A stretch of DNA of 64,000 nt from Pseudomonas viridiflava (GTDB lineage Bacteria; Pseudomonadota; Gammaproteobacteria; Pseudomonadales; Pseudomonadaceae): assembly GCF_900580865.1 (NCBI RefSeq), contig NZ_UTBZ01000060.1, positions 310,001-374,000 on the forward strand, in the 5' to 3' direction. This document shows positions 52,574 through 61,967 of this stretch, piece after piece; position 1 is the stretch's first letter, and each line of letters begins with the position of its first letter. The notes beneath the pieces were generated by a model that was not told the DNA's origin, made no database searches, and saw only the letters and a program-made list of their open reading frames with translations. The position numbers and the translations under genes are program-made.

Positions 52574-54268
52574 TCAGTCGCCGCGCGTCACGCGCAGCAC
52601 CTCGTCAAGGGAGGTGATGCCGGCCACCGCCTGACGCAAACCTTCTTCGTACAAGGTGCGCAAACCACCGCGCCGGGCGGCCTGTTCAAGGGTGGCGGCA
52701 TCGGCCTGGCGCATCAGCAATGAGCGCAGTTCTTCGTTCATCACCAGCAGTTCGGTGATCGCGCTGCGCCCGTGATAACCGCCACCGACCGCCGTGGTAT
52801 CGGCGCGATAAAGCAAAATCGGTCGTTGTTCGGTGAACTGTTCCAGCCCGTGTTCGGCGATCATTTGCGGCGGTGCTTCGAAGGCAATCCGTGTCTGCGG
52901 ATCGAGGCGGCGTACCAGACGCTGGGCCAGAATGCCTTTGACTGTGGACGCAATCAGGTAGCTCTCGACGCCCATGTCCAGCAGCCGGGTGATACTCGCC
53001 GCCGCACTGTTGGTGTGCAGGGTCGAGAGCACGAGGTGGCCGGTCAACGAACTCTGGATGGCGATGCGGCACGTTTCGAGATCGCGCATTTCACCGATCA
53101 TGATCACGTCCGGATCCTGGCGCACGATGGATCGCAGCGCATTGGCAAAGTCCAGGCCAATGGCCGGTTTGACCTGAATCTGGTTGATGCCTTCGAGCTG
53201 GTACTCGACCGGATCTTCGACGGTGATGATCTTGCGCTCAGCGGTGTTGAGCCGGGACAGCGCGGTGTACAGCGTAGTGGTTTTGCCGGAGCCGGTGGGA
53301 CCGGTGACCAGCAAGATACCGTGTGGACTTTCGAGAACGTCGAGAAAGCTGTTCAGGCGTTCACCGTCCATGCCGAGGCTGGGAAAATCGAAGCTCACCG
53401 TGCGCCGATCGAGCAGGCGCATCACCACCGACTCGCCGAAACTGGTGGGCACCGTCGACACGCGCAAATCCAGCTCCTTGCCCTGAATGCGCAACATGAT
53501 GCGACCGTCCTGAGGCAAGCGCCGCTCGGCGATGTCGAGCCGCGCCATGATTTTCAAACGCGAGATGATCGCGGCGGATGAACTCGACGGCGGCGCTTCG
53601 GCTTCATGCAGGACTCCATCGATGCGATAGCGCACCTTGAGCTGGCTCTCAAAGGGTTCGATGTGAATGTCCGATGCGCGCTGTTCCACCGCGCACTGCA
53701 GAATCAGGTTGACCAGGCGAATCACCGGCGCCTCGGAGGCCAGATCCTTGAGGTGTTCGATGTCGTCTTCGGCACCCTCGTTTTCGTCCAGCGACTCGAT
53801 CAACGCGTCCATGGCGCTGCGGCCCTGACCGTAGAGACGTTCGATCAGCGTGCTGACATCAGCGGCTGTCGCCAGCCGCAATGACACACTTTTGCTCGCG
53901 CAGTAGCTCATGGCATCCAGGGCGTATTGGCTGAGCGGCGGACTGGCGACCACCGTCACCGTTGCGGCATCTGTAGCCACCGCAACAACGCCGTGATGAC
54001 GCAGGAAACGCTCGCTGCCGATCATCAACGGCTCGATGTCCCAAGCGGCTTCATCGAGTTGCAGACGAGGGACGCCAAGCAACGTCGCGTAAGCCTCGAC
54101 CGCCTGATCATCACGGACACTGCCCAGGCGCAGCAGATTGCGCAGCAGCTCTTCTTCGCGATCACTTTCAGCCAGGCACAGTTTGCGCGCGCGATTGACG
54201 TCGGAAGCCTTGACCTCGGCATTGTCGACCAACCATTGGCATATTGAGGACTGCGAAGGAAGTTGCAT
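52574..54268 (-). CDS. gspE: Type II secretion ATPase E
   Basis: 564 residues. N-terminal MshEN-type domain (about 1-150), then the ATPase with Walker A GPTGSGKTTT, Asp boxes around VRYRIDGVLHE, Walker B-like PDVIMIGEMRD and HLVLSTLHTN. The CxxC pairs that form a zinc finger in most GspE proteins are absent: the stretch after RLVRRLDPQ has no cysteine. ATG 54268 is chosen over TTG 54295. It is the first gene of the operon E-F-G-H-I-J-K-L-M-N-D. Confidence 0.92.
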   Translation of the reverse strand: MQLPSQSSICQWLVDNAEVKASDVNRARKLCLAESDREEELLRNLLRLGSVRDDQAVEAYATLLGVPRLQLDEAAWDIEPLMIGSERFLRHHGVVAVATDAATVTVVASPPLSQYALDAMSYCASKSVSLRLATAADVSTLIERLYGQGRSAMDALIESLDENEGAEDDIEHLKDLASEAPVIRLVNLILQCAVEQRASDIHIEPFESQLKVRYRIDGVLHEAEAPPSSSSAAIISRLKIMARLDIAERRLPQDGRIMLRIQGKELDLRVSTVPTSFGESVVMRLLDRRTVSFDFPSLGMDGERLNSFLDVLESPHGILLVTGPTGSGKTTTLYTALSRLNTAERKIITVEDPVEYQLEGINQIQVKPAIGLDFANALRSIVRQDPDVIMIGEMRDLETCRIAIQSSLTGHLVLSTLHTNSAAASITRLLDMGVESYLIASTVKGILAQRLVRRLDPQTRIAFEAPPQMIAEHGLEQFTEQRPILLYRADTTAVGGGYHGRSAITELLVMNEELRSLLMRQADAATLEQAARRGGLRTLYEEGLRQAVAGITSLDEVLRVTRGD

Positions 54269-54818
54269 CACACTGTTGGTTTCTCTTGGGCGCAAGCAAC
54301 TAACGAACGAAATAACCAGGTTCCTGAAAACACTTGGTCAAATCGATCGATCATTAACTTATTTGTAATTGGCGCATTGCCAAAAAGGCTGCTGACAGAT
54401 TGCACGGGATCAGTCGGCTGATATTTTCAACGTATAAAAGACGTGTGCAACAGGCTGAAAATTGACTGCCGGGAAAGCTTATCAGAGCGCTAAACCTAAT
54501 TGCAACTAGGTTTATGGTGTAGTTTTTTGTTGCTTGTTAATCGATTAAAAAGCTGTTTCAACGCGATATAACTGAGCATATCGGCATAAAAACAGAGTAA
54601 CAAGGTCATATTGCGCAATCGATAGTGCGAATCTATCAATCTGCCAGTATCAAAAACAACGCCCGAACGTCGCTTTTTCCTCGCCTCACTTCCAAACTGA
54701 AAAAATAGTTTTGCGAGTATTGAACTTTCATGTGCATGCTTCGGACTTATGTGCGATTTCAAGACTACAAGTCTGCAGTCGTGCATTAACGCTTCCTTCA
54801 CCAATCGAGAACTGATCG
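54269..54818. promoter_or_regulatory. AT-rich divergent control region between the T2SS and the GH3 genes
   Basis: 550 bases without a convincing gene. It contains a dyad TTGGC-N5-GCCAA (54369-54383), a second inverted repeat TAAACCTA-N8-TAGGTTTA (54491-54514) and the 10-bp palindrome ATCGATCGAT near 54343. The 54491 repeat is followed after a few bases by a TTTTTT. I could not assign promoters with confidence. Divergent promoters for gspE and the secreted-protein operon must lie here. Confidence 0.55.
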
Positions 54819-55073
54819 ATGCTTCGAATCATGTCGCCCGTTATGGGCGCAGTACTTTTGTGCGCGCAAAGTTTGCCCGTCATGGCAGCGGATTATTCCT
54901 CTTCGCCGAACGGCGGTAACGCGGATCAACAGCTTCGTGAACAGATCGAGGCCAAACGCGACCAACTGACCGGCGCCGCCAACCTCGCCCCTGCCACGCA
55001 AAACGGTGTTGGCACCCTGCTCGATACCCCCGTGGAAACCGATGACGCTCCCGCGCAGGTCCAGCAACCATGA
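54819..55073 (+). CDS. Small secreted hypothetical protein cotranscribed with GH3
   Basis: 84 residues. A signal peptide ends PVMAA, leaving about 60 hydrophilic residues rich in Gln, Asn, Pro and Ala (DQQLREQIEAKRDQL is likely helical). No domain is recognised. Its stop overlaps the GH3 start by four bases (ATGA), so the two are translationally coupled. ATG 54819 or 54831 is the start. It could be a chaperone, a partner of the glycosidase or only a leader cistron. Confidence 0.65.
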   Translation: MLRIMSPVMGAVLLCAQSLPVMAADYSSSPNGGNADQQLREQIEAKRDQLTGAANLAPATQNGVGTLLDTPVETDDAPAQVQQP

Positions 55074-57796
55074 ACCCGACCAACGCCAACAGGACTTTTG
55101 CCTTGTCAGCCTTCAAACACACCCTTGGCTTGAGCGTGCTGACCTTCAGTATCGTCCAGGCCAATCTCGCGCTCGCCGCCGTCACACCCGCTACCGGCAA
55201 TGAAGTCGAAGCCCGCGTCAGTTCGATCCTCGACAACATGAACCTGTCCGAGAAGATCAACTTCACCCGCGTCAACGACGGTCACATGATCCCTTCCCTG
55301 CTCAAGTGGGGCATCAAGGGCACCACGGCGTACGACTCGTCGATGGGTGTGCACGTCAATAACGCCACCTTCGGCGCGCAATACCCGTCGCAGTCGGCCC
55401 TCGCCGCGACCTGGAGCATCAACCGCGCCAAGGAATTCGGCCTGGCGATTGCCTATGAAACGAAGATCTCTGGCGGCCAGCAGATGTTGTCCCCGGGCGT
55501 GAACCTCTATCGCACGCCTTACAACGGTCGCTCGGCGGAATACGTCAGTGGCGAAGACCCATTCCTCGGCGCGGTACTCGCGCCGGCCATCGTCAACGCG
55601 ATCCAGGCCCAAGGCATCCAGGCCAGTGGCAAGCACTACCTGGCCAACGAGCAGGAAGCCAACCGTCAGGCGGTGAACATCGTCGCCGACGAACGTACCC
55701 TGCGCGAGATGTACCTGCCGGGCTTCGAATCGATGGTCAAGAACGCCAACGTCGCCTCGATCATGTGTGGTTTCAACAAGGTCAACGGCGACTACGCCTG
55801 TGAAAACCATCATCTGATCACTGAGGTACTCAAGGGTGAATGGGGCTATCAGGGCACCGTGATCAGCGATTTCAACGCCATTCACAATGCGTTCAAAGGC
55901 GCGTGGGCAGGCACCGACATCGACATGCCGTCGGGCCTGCAATTCACCGAAGCCAACCTGATGCCGTACGTCTGGAGCGGGCAACTGACCCAGAACGTCA
56001 TCGACGACAAGGTCAAACGCAACCTGCGTGCCGTGGTCAGCTACGACTTCCAGGAAAACCTCAACACCGCCAAGACCCTCGACCATCCCGAGTACGGTGC
56101 ACGCGCTGCGTTGAACACCGCGCGTGAGGCGATCGTCCTGTTGCGCAACGAGAAAACCAGCGCCGGTACGCCGCTGCTGCCGCTGGCGAAAACCGCCAAA
56201 GTCGCCGTTATCGGTGATTGGGCCAACCAGGCGCCGGCCTCGCCGTTCGGTACCGCCAACTCGCCGCCGAACAGCTACGTGACTGAACTGAGCGGTCTGC
56301 AGCAGCTGGCATCGAGCAGCTCGAACGTCACGTATCTGTCCGAGATGAGTCTGAATCCGAAGAGCTCTGTGTGGTATCAGCCGTCTACCGGCAACAGCGA
56401 CATCAGCAACTCCGGGGTCAAGGCCGAATACTTCGCCAACACCAGTTTTTCCGGCACACCGGCGCAGACCCGTGTTGAGCCAGGCGTGAATTTCAACTGG
56501 ACCACCAGCACCAACGAAACCAGTACCGGCACCACCACGGTTTCGGGTTTCAGCCCGACCGCCGGCAACTTCTCGGCGCGCTTCACCGCGAAGATCAAGC
56601 CGGTGATTTCCGGTCCTCAGGTCTTCAAGATTCGAGCGGACGGTCCGTACAAGCTGTGGGTCAACGATGAACTCGTGGTGCAGAGCGATGGCGTTCCGTA
56701 CTCCGCCGACGTGGTCAATGCACTGACGACCTCGGGCAAGACCGCCAACCTGGTCGCTGGCAAGCAATACACCGTCAAGCTCGAATACCAGCGTGTACAG
56801 GGCAACTTCACCCCGGCACTGGGCGGACTTGCCGGCGTGCAAATGAGCTGGGCGGCGCTGCGTCCACCACAGGATTTGTCGAAGTACGATGCCGTTGTGG
56901 TGGCTGCGGGCACCAACTATGAGAACGAAGGCGAAGGCTCCGACCACGGTTATGAACTGCCGGATCAACAGGCGGAACTGATCAAGCAAGTGGCCAAGGC
57001 CAACCCCAACACCATCGTCGTGATGCACGGTGGCGGTGTAGCGGACATGCAGCCATGGGCGAAGAAAGTCGGCGCGACCCTGCAAGCGTGGTTCCCGGGT
57101 CAGCAAGGTGGCCAGGCCCTGGCCGAGATCCTCTACGGCAAGGTCAACCCTTCGGGCAAACTGCCGGTGACCATCGACAAGAAGATCGAGGATAACCCGA
57201 GCTACGCGTCCTACCCGGATCCGGCGGCTTATCGCGGCGACAATGCCCTGACCGAGCTGACCTACAGCGAAGGTCTGTACCTGGGCTATCGCGGCTACAA
57301 CAAGAAACACAGCAAGCCGCTCTACCCGTTCGGTTACGGTCTGTCCTACACCACGTTCGGCTACAGCGATCTGAAGTTGTCCAGCAACGTGATGACGCCG
57401 GGCGCCACGGTTGACGTGAAGTTCACCGTGACCAACAAGGGCGACAAGGCCGGTTTCGAAGTGGCGCAGCTGTATGTGCAACCGGTGAACCCGGCAGTCG
57501 ACCGCCCGGAGAAAGAACTGAAGGGCTTTACCAAGGTGTACCTGCAGCCTGGCGAGAGCAAGACGGTGAGCATCCCGCTCGACTCGCGCTCATTGGCTTA
57601 CTACGTGGATAACACCGCCAGCTGGAACGTCGATGCCGGTAAGTTCAAGATCCGCGTCGGCACCGACTCAGAGGATCTGGCCCTGAGCCAGACGCTGATC
57701 ACGCTGTACCCGGAGCAATTGACCACCCGCGACAGCAACCCGCTGCCAGTGCCCCTGCGCAAAGCCGTGCAAGTGACGGCTTCGCAAACGTACTGA
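55070..57796 (+). CDS. Secreted GH3-family beta-glycosidase with PA14 domain
   Basis: 908 residues. A signal peptide ends ALAA near 37. The GH3 barrel (about 45-340) has the catalytic Asp267 in GTVISDFNAIHNA and the sugar-binding SGKHYLANEQEANR. The second GH3 domain (from about 350) is interrupted by a PA14-like insert (about 460-600, starting VKAEYFANTSFSG). A fibronectin-III-like domain ends the protein (about 770-880). Beta-glucosidase or a related exo-glycosidase is expected. Divergence from the T2SS operon makes it a candidate secretion substrate. Confidence 0.9.
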   Translation: MNPTNANRTFALSAFKHTLGLSVLTFSIVQANLALAAVTPATGNEVEARVSSILDNMNLSEKINFTRVNDGHMIPSLLKWGIKGTTAYDSSMGVHVNNATFGAQYPSQSALAATWSINRAKEFGLAIAYETKISGGQQMLSPGVNLYRTPYNGRSAEYVSGEDPFLGAVLAPAIVNAIQAQGIQASGKHYLANEQEANRQAVNIVADERTLREMYLPGFESMVKNANVASIMCGFNKVNGDYACENHHLITEVLKGEWGYQGTVISDFNAIHNAFKGAWAGTDIDMPSGLQFTEANLMPYVWSGQLTQNVIDDKVKRNLRAVVSYDFQENLNTAKTLDHPEYGARAALNTAREAIVLLRNEKTSAGTPLLPLAKTAKVAVIGDWANQAPASPFGTANSPPNSYVTELSGLQQLASSSSNVTYLSEMSLNPKSSVWYQPSTGNSDISNSGVKAEYFANTSFSGTPAQTRVEPGVNFNWTTSTNETSTGTTTVSGFSPTAGNFSARFTAKIKPVISGPQVFKIRADGPYKLWVNDELVVQSDGVPYSADVVNALTTSGKTANLVAGKQYTVKLEYQRVQGNFTPALGGLAGVQMSWAALRPPQDLSKYDAVVVAAGTNYENEGEGSDHGYELPDQQAELIKQVAKANPNTIVVMHGGGVADMQPWAKKVGATLQAWFPGQQGGQALAEILYGKVNPSGKLPVTIDKKIEDNPSYASYPDPAAYRGDNALTELTYSEGLYLGYRGYNKKHSKPLYPFGYGLSYTTFGYSDLKLSSNVMTPGATVDVKFTVTNKGDKAGFEVAQLYVQPVNPAVDRPEKELKGFTKVYLQPGESKTVSIPLDSRSLAYYVDNTASWNVDAGKFKIRVGTDSEDLALSQTLITLYPEQLTTRDSNPLPVPLRKAVQVTASQTY

Positions 57797-57806
57797 CCGT
57801 TGCATG

Positions 57807-57827
57807 AGGCTCAGGGATGAGCCTTTT
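57807..57827 (+). terminator. Terminator of the GH3 operon
   Basis: AGGCTCA-GGGA-TGAGCCT followed by TTT. The stem overlaps the stop codon of the convergent TetR gene. Confidence 0.75.
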
Positions 57828-58473
57828 GCTGGGTTTTGAGATCGGCGGCCAGACGACGCAGATAGACGTCAAAAACGCTCAGCACGTCGACTTCGGCCCG
57901 CCCTCTCAGCCATTGGATTTGCAGCCCGTCCATCATCGAGAAAATCTCCTGGGCGAGCGCTTTCACGTCCACATCCTGGCGAATCTCCCCCGCTTCCTGC
58001 AATGACCCAAGGTGCGCCTGGGCATGCCCATGGACCATGTCGAACTTTTCCTTGTACCAGGGAAAGGCCGGATGCTTTTCCGACAGACTTTCGGTGTTGA
58101 TCATCACTGATGCCTGGCACTCGCCCGCATCCTCGACGCTGAAACTCATGCTCAAGCGCAGAAACTGCAAAAAACCTTCCAGCGTCGGCGCGGTGGCCAG
58201 ATCACCGAACCGGGCGACCACCCTTTCATCGCGCCGGTCAAGCAATGCCCGCAGCAACGCGACCTTGTTGGGAAAGTGATGGAGCAAGCCGACAGTCGTG
58301 ATGCCGGCAATATCGGCGACGTCGCGCATCGAAGCGCCCAGATAACCATCCCGGGCAAAGACCTCGGTAGCAGCATCAAGCAGCGCCATGCGGCGCATCT
58401 CGCCTTTCGGCGCGCGTCGACGTTTTGGGCTCTGTGTGTCCGCTGATTGGTTTTGAGTATCCATGACTGCCAT
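57811..58473 (-). CDS. TetR-family transcriptional regulator
   Basis: 220 residues. HTH domain about 25-75 (LLDAATEVFARDGYLGASMR, then ITTVGLLHHFPNKVALL) and a ligand domain with LQEAGEIRQDVDV. ATG 58473 follows GGAA at a close spacing; ATG 58464 is possible. It is downstream of and on the same strand as the MATE gene, 61 bases away, so it may repress that transporter, but no operator is identified. Confidence 0.88.
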   Translation of the reverse strand: MAVMDTQNQSADTQSPKRRRAPKGEMRRMALLDAATEVFARDGYLGASMRDVADIAGITTVGLLHHFPNKVALLRALLDRRDERVVARFGDLATAPTLEGFLQFLRLSMSFSVEDAGECQASVMINTESLSEKHPAFPWYKEKFDMVHGHAQAHLGSLQEAGEIRQDVDVKALAQEIFSMMDGLQIQWLRGRAEVDVLSVFDVYLRRLAADLKTQQKAHP

Positions 58474-58494
58474 AAAATTCCGTTGAAAGTGTGC

Positions 58495-58521
58495 CCGCCG
58501 TCAGGGCCTGCCCGACGGCGG
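58495..58521 (-). terminator. GC-rich hairpin between MATE and TetR genes
   Basis: CCGCCGTC (58495-58502) pairs with GACGGCGG (58514-58521), with further pairing of GGG and CCC inside. No T-run follows on the minus strand, so it may attenuate rather than end transcription. Confidence 0.4.
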
Positions 58522-58534
58522 CGAATGTGCTCGT

Positions 58535-59890
58535 TCAGTCCTGATGCAACGCCTGCTCGCGTCGGGCAAAGAAGCGTCGCGAGACAACCGACGCCGTGAC
58601 GATCGCGGCGAGCGCCACCAGTGCATTGCCTGTCCACATGCCGATCACGGCGCCGCTGCCGCCAAAAACGCGGACGCCGACGTACACGAACGGCAGTGTT
58701 CCCAGAGTGCCGCGAACCCAGCCGAACACCGGCACCCACCAGGCGCGATTCATTGTCAGGAACATCGACTGTGCGACGAAATCCAGACCAAACACAATCC
58801 ACAACCCGGCGCCGACCTGACAGAACGCCATGAACAGCGCACGCCCCGCGTCCACCAGATGAAAATGGTCGGCGATCCACGGCCCCGCCAATGCCAGGCA
58901 AAGCCACAGCGCCCCACCATAAAGGACGACGCAGCGGCGGGTAAAGACCACAATCGCCTTGACCCGGTCATCGCGCCCCGCCCCCAGGTTCTGCGCAATC
59001 ACCGGCACCAGGGCGCCCGGCAAAGCGAAAAACACACAGTAGCCAAACTGCAGAATGCGATCGACCACTGCCATCCCGGCCAGAGCCGACGTACCCACGC
59101 CGGCCATTACTACCATCAGGTAGGTGATGCCCACGGGCATTGCCAGATTGCCGAGCATCGCCGGAAGTGCGACACGCAAGGTACGCCCGGTGTGCAGCGC
59201 CAATAACCGTACATGGATCTGCATCGACATACCGATGTGACGCTTGACCCACACCAGTCCGAGAATGAGCGCCGCTGTCGCAGAGACAAGGCAAGACACA
59301 GCGGCACCTTCAAGCCCCATGTCGAAGCCGAAAATGAACAACGGATCGGCCACCGCCAAAGTCCCCGCCCCCGTCAGCAACACGACGAGCGCCCGCTTGA
59401 CCTGCCCCTGGGCGCGAAGCATTTGCACGCACATCTGCGTCGCAGCGATCAGAATGCTGGAGGGCACCACCGTCCACAGGTAAAGCCGTGCATTCTGGTA
59501 AACCGCCAGATCACCGCCGAGCCAGCGTGCCAGCGACTGCGCGAACAAAGCCTCCAGCAGCACGATCATGCCCGCCAGCACCAATGCCATGATCAGCATA
59601 TGGCTGGTGAGTCGGCTCAGCGCCCTGGACGCATGCCGACCGATACGCTCGGAAAGCAATGCGCCGGCACCGATCACCAGTCCGGAGGAAAAAGCGCTGT
59701 TGATGAACATCAAGGTCTTGCCCAGCCCGACGGCCGCCAGCAAGCTTTGCTCGTCGAGCATCGACACGTACATCAGCGTCAGGATGTCGACAAGGAAAAC
59801 CGCAAGCAAACCCAGTGCGCTGGTGCCTGCCATACTCAACACATGTCTGCCGACGGGCCCCTCCGTGAACCTGGCATGGTAAGTGGTCAT
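58535..59890 (-). CDS. MATE-family efflux transporter
   Basis: 451 residues with 12 membrane helices in two related halves, starting FTEGPVGRHVLSMAGTSALG. It is in the MatE family that exports drugs or metabolites using a sodium or proton gradient; the substrate is unknown. ATG 59890 is chosen because the family's first segment begins right after it. The frame is open to 60004, close to the PLD gene stop. Confidence 0.87.
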   Translation of the reverse strand: MTTYHARFTEGPVGRHVLSMAGTSALGLLAVFLVDILTLMYVSMLDEQSLLAAVGLGKTLMFINSAFSSGLVIGAGALLSERIGRHASRALSRLTSHMLIMALVLAGMIVLLEALFAQSLARWLGGDLAVYQNARLYLWTVVPSSILIAATQMCVQMLRAQGQVKRALVVLLTGAGTLAVADPLFIFGFDMGLEGAAVSCLVSATAALILGLVWVKRHIGMSMQIHVRLLALHTGRTLRVALPAMLGNLAMPVGITYLMVVMAGVGTSALAGMAVVDRILQFGYCVFFALPGALVPVIAQNLGAGRDDRVKAIVVFTRRCVVLYGGALWLCLALAGPWIADHFHLVDAGRALFMAFCQVGAGLWIVFGLDFVAQSMFLTMNRAWWVPVFGWVRGTLGTLPFVYVGVRVFGGSGAVIGMWTGNALVALAAIVTASVVSRRFFARREQALHQD

Positions 59891-60016
59891 GTTGGTGTTC
59901 GAATGTTCCTGGCGGGGCGCGGTGGCCCGGATGATACGGAGGGTAGTCGGTGTATGCCAGAAGATGTCCCGCCGACAGATGAAGTGCAGGTTGCCCCGGG
60001 TCACTCACTGACACCT

Positions 60017-61591
60017 CTATAACATCCGCTCCAGCCCGATCGTACTGCTCAGCCACGCATTGAAGTGCCGCCACCAACTCCCCGGTTCCTTGGTCAACGT
60101 ATGCTGTTTGCCGTCATCCTCGGTGACCCAGACCATTTGATTCTCTTCCAGCACGGTGTGGTAACTGAGCGCCGGAGCCATACCTTCCAGGGCCAGTTCA
60201 CGCACCCGTCCGGCGAGTTGCGGATTATCGACCAGCACCCCGACTTCGGTGTTCCACAAGAGTGAGCGCGAGTCGAAATTGAACGAGCCGAGGAATGCTT
60301 TCTGCTGGTCGAAAATCATCGCCTTGCTATGCAGGCTGGAGTCGGAACTGTTGGAAGATCCGCTGTGAAACAGGCGCGGCCCGCCGCCTCTGTCGTCGCT
60401 GTCACCATTGTCGCCGGATTGGCGCCGTAGCTCGAACAACTGCACGCCATGCTCCAGCAAGGTTTGCCGATACGGGGCGTACGCACCATGCGCGGCGGGC
60501 ACATCAGTGGCTTCGAGTGAGTTGGTCAGCAAGCTGATCGACACACCGGCGTCGGCACGGTCGGTCAAGTACACCACCCCCGGTTGGCCTGGCACCATGT
60601 AGGCCGACACCATGATCAGTTCCTTGCTGACCCCGTTGAGTTCAGGCGCCAACTGGGTGGCCAACAGCAAGTGCGGGGCGGGTTCGCCCTTCGCCAAGAC
60701 CTTGCTCGGTGCATCCCACATCGCTGTGTTCCAGGCCCAGATCAGCTCCTGACGCCAGATATGCAAGCGTGGATGCGTGGTGTAGGTCATCAGTTGCTGG
60801 TAAAGCGCATGATTCTGCTTGCGCGTTTCCTCCAGGGACTCGTCCAGCCGGGTGCGGCTGTTTTTCAGATCCGTGATCGACGGTCTGATCGAGAGAAACT
60901 GCTCGATGGGCTTGCTCAGCGCACTGTTCCAATACTGGTCAAAACTGTGCCCCAGATGCTCCGCAACCGGACCAACACTGAGGATGTCGATGTCTCTGAA
61001 GTTCTTGTCGGGCTGCGCATCAAAATACTCATCGCCCAAATTACGTCCGCCGACGATGGCTACGCAGTTGTCCACCACCCACAGTTTGTTGTGCATGCGT
61101 CGGTGTTGCTGCGACAGATCGAACAGCCGGCCCATCGTTCGCGTCACGACGGTGCTGCGGCCCAGGTGCAGCGGGTTGAACACGCGAACTTGAATCCGCG
61201 AGTGCGCAGCGAGCGTCGCGATAATCCGGTCGAGGTCATCGCTGGTGGTGTCATCGAGCAAAATCCTCACGCGCACGCCACGGTCTGCGGCGTTCAGCAG
61301 TTCGCTTACCAATATTCGCGTGCTGATGCCGTCGTGGACGATGTAGTACTGCAAGTCGAGGCTGCTTTGCGCGTTGCGAATCAGCTCGGCGCGGGCCGAA
61401 AACGCCTCGGCACTCTCGGATAACAAACGAAAGCCCGATCGGCCCTGATGAGGAGCGGCCTGGGCCTGGATAGAACGACCGAACGCTGAACCGCTCGCTG
61501 GCATGGCCTGACTGGGTTCGTGAGGAACATTGACGTTCGTACAACCGGCAACGAGCAAAACGAGCAAAAACAGCGGCTGTCGGATATTCAC
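60017..61591 (-). CDS. Phospholipase D-family lipoprotein (ClsC-like)
   Basis: 524 residues. Lipobox LVAGC with Cys17, then two PLD domains with intact HKD motifs: MHNKLWVVDN (with GGRNLGDEYFD after it) and LHSKAMIFDQQ (with GSFNFDSRS after it). The order and the RNLGDEYFD phrase match cardiolipin synthase C (YmdC). A phosphatidyl transferase or phospholipase acting in the cell envelope is likely. It precedes the MATE gene on the same strand, with a gap of 126 bases. Confidence 0.87.
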   Translation of the reverse strand: MNIRQPLFLLVLLVAGCTNVNVPHEPSQAMPASGSAFGRSIQAQAAPHQGRSGFRLLSESAEAFSARAELIRNAQSSLDLQYYIVHDGISTRILVSELLNAADRGVRVRILLDDTTSDDLDRIIATLAAHSRIQVRVFNPLHLGRSTVVTRTMGRLFDLSQQHRRMHNKLWVVDNCVAIVGGRNLGDEYFDAQPDKNFRDIDILSVGPVAEHLGHSFDQYWNSALSKPIEQFLSIRPSITDLKNSRTRLDESLEETRKQNHALYQQLMTYTTHPRLHIWRQELIWAWNTAMWDAPSKVLAKGEPAPHLLLATQLAPELNGVSKELIMVSAYMVPGQPGVVYLTDRADAGVSISLLTNSLEATDVPAAHGAYAPYRQTLLEHGVQLFELRRQSGDNGDSDDRGGGPRLFHSGSSNSSDSSLHSKAMIFDQQKAFLGSFNFDSRSLLWNTEVGVLVDNPQLAGRVRELALEGMAPALSYHTVLEENQMVWVTEDDGKQHTLTKEPGSWWRHFNAWLSSTIGLERML

Positions 61592-61967
61592 GGAGCGTAC
61601 TCCGATGGTGACAATCAGGGATGCCGGATCCCGAAGAGCGGCCCGTTGGTTCCCTCCATCACTCTGGTCGTCGCGACCTTGCGCACTGTTTCTTCGATCT
61701 GCGGGGTTGTTTCTGGAGCGTAGTTCATCCGCTGGTCATTGCGGGGTCTGCCGAATGCGCAAAAGATATTGCCGACAGAAATCGGCAAGAAAAAAACACC
61801 GATTGCCAAAGCTTATGAAAATGACAGCGCGACTCATTTTCGTATCGCACCTTCACACAGAAGGATCGTTTCTGCATGAAGGGCGGCGACCGATAAGAAA
61901 AGGGGCAAAACTGGCCCTAATGAAAAGGCGCGTGCGACCCATCGAGGAGATTCACGACGCCCTCACC
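61592..61967. other. Intergenic region between glutamine synthetase and PLD genes
   Basis: 376 bases. It contains the GS terminator hairpin (61769-61788). A minus-strand frame ending at 61615 (about 37 residues from ATG 61728) has no ribosome site and is not supported. The PLD promoter should lie here. Confidence 0.5.
61769..61788 (-). terminator. Putative terminator of the glutamine synthetase operon
   Basis: TTGCCGA and TCGGCAA form a perfect 7-bp stem with a 6-base loop, followed on the minus strand by TATCTTTT. Confidence 0.55.

Noticed and set aside
54369..54383. Possible sigma54 promoter (TTGGCGCATTGCC)
   Set aside because: The GG and GC elements are not 10 bases apart as required, so I kept it only as a dyad.
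54496..54804. 102-codon minus-strand frame in the T2SS-GH3 gap
   Set aside because: It spans the dyads and the probable divergent promoters, has no good ribosome site and resembles no protein I know. It could be a real AT-rich gene but support is too thin.
55106..57481. 791-codon open frame antisense to the GH3 gene
   Set aside because: It lies fully over a well-supported GH3 gene and has no recognisable domain or ribosome site. High GC at third positions leaves antisense frames open.
58544..60022. Two long plus-strand frames (58544-59206 and 59213-60022)
   Set aside because: They are antisense to the MATE gene, rich in His, Gln and Arg, with no membrane or domain pattern.
61615..61728. 37-codon minus-strand frame between GS and PLD genes
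   Set aside because: No ribosome site before the ATG and it overlaps nothing that supports translation.
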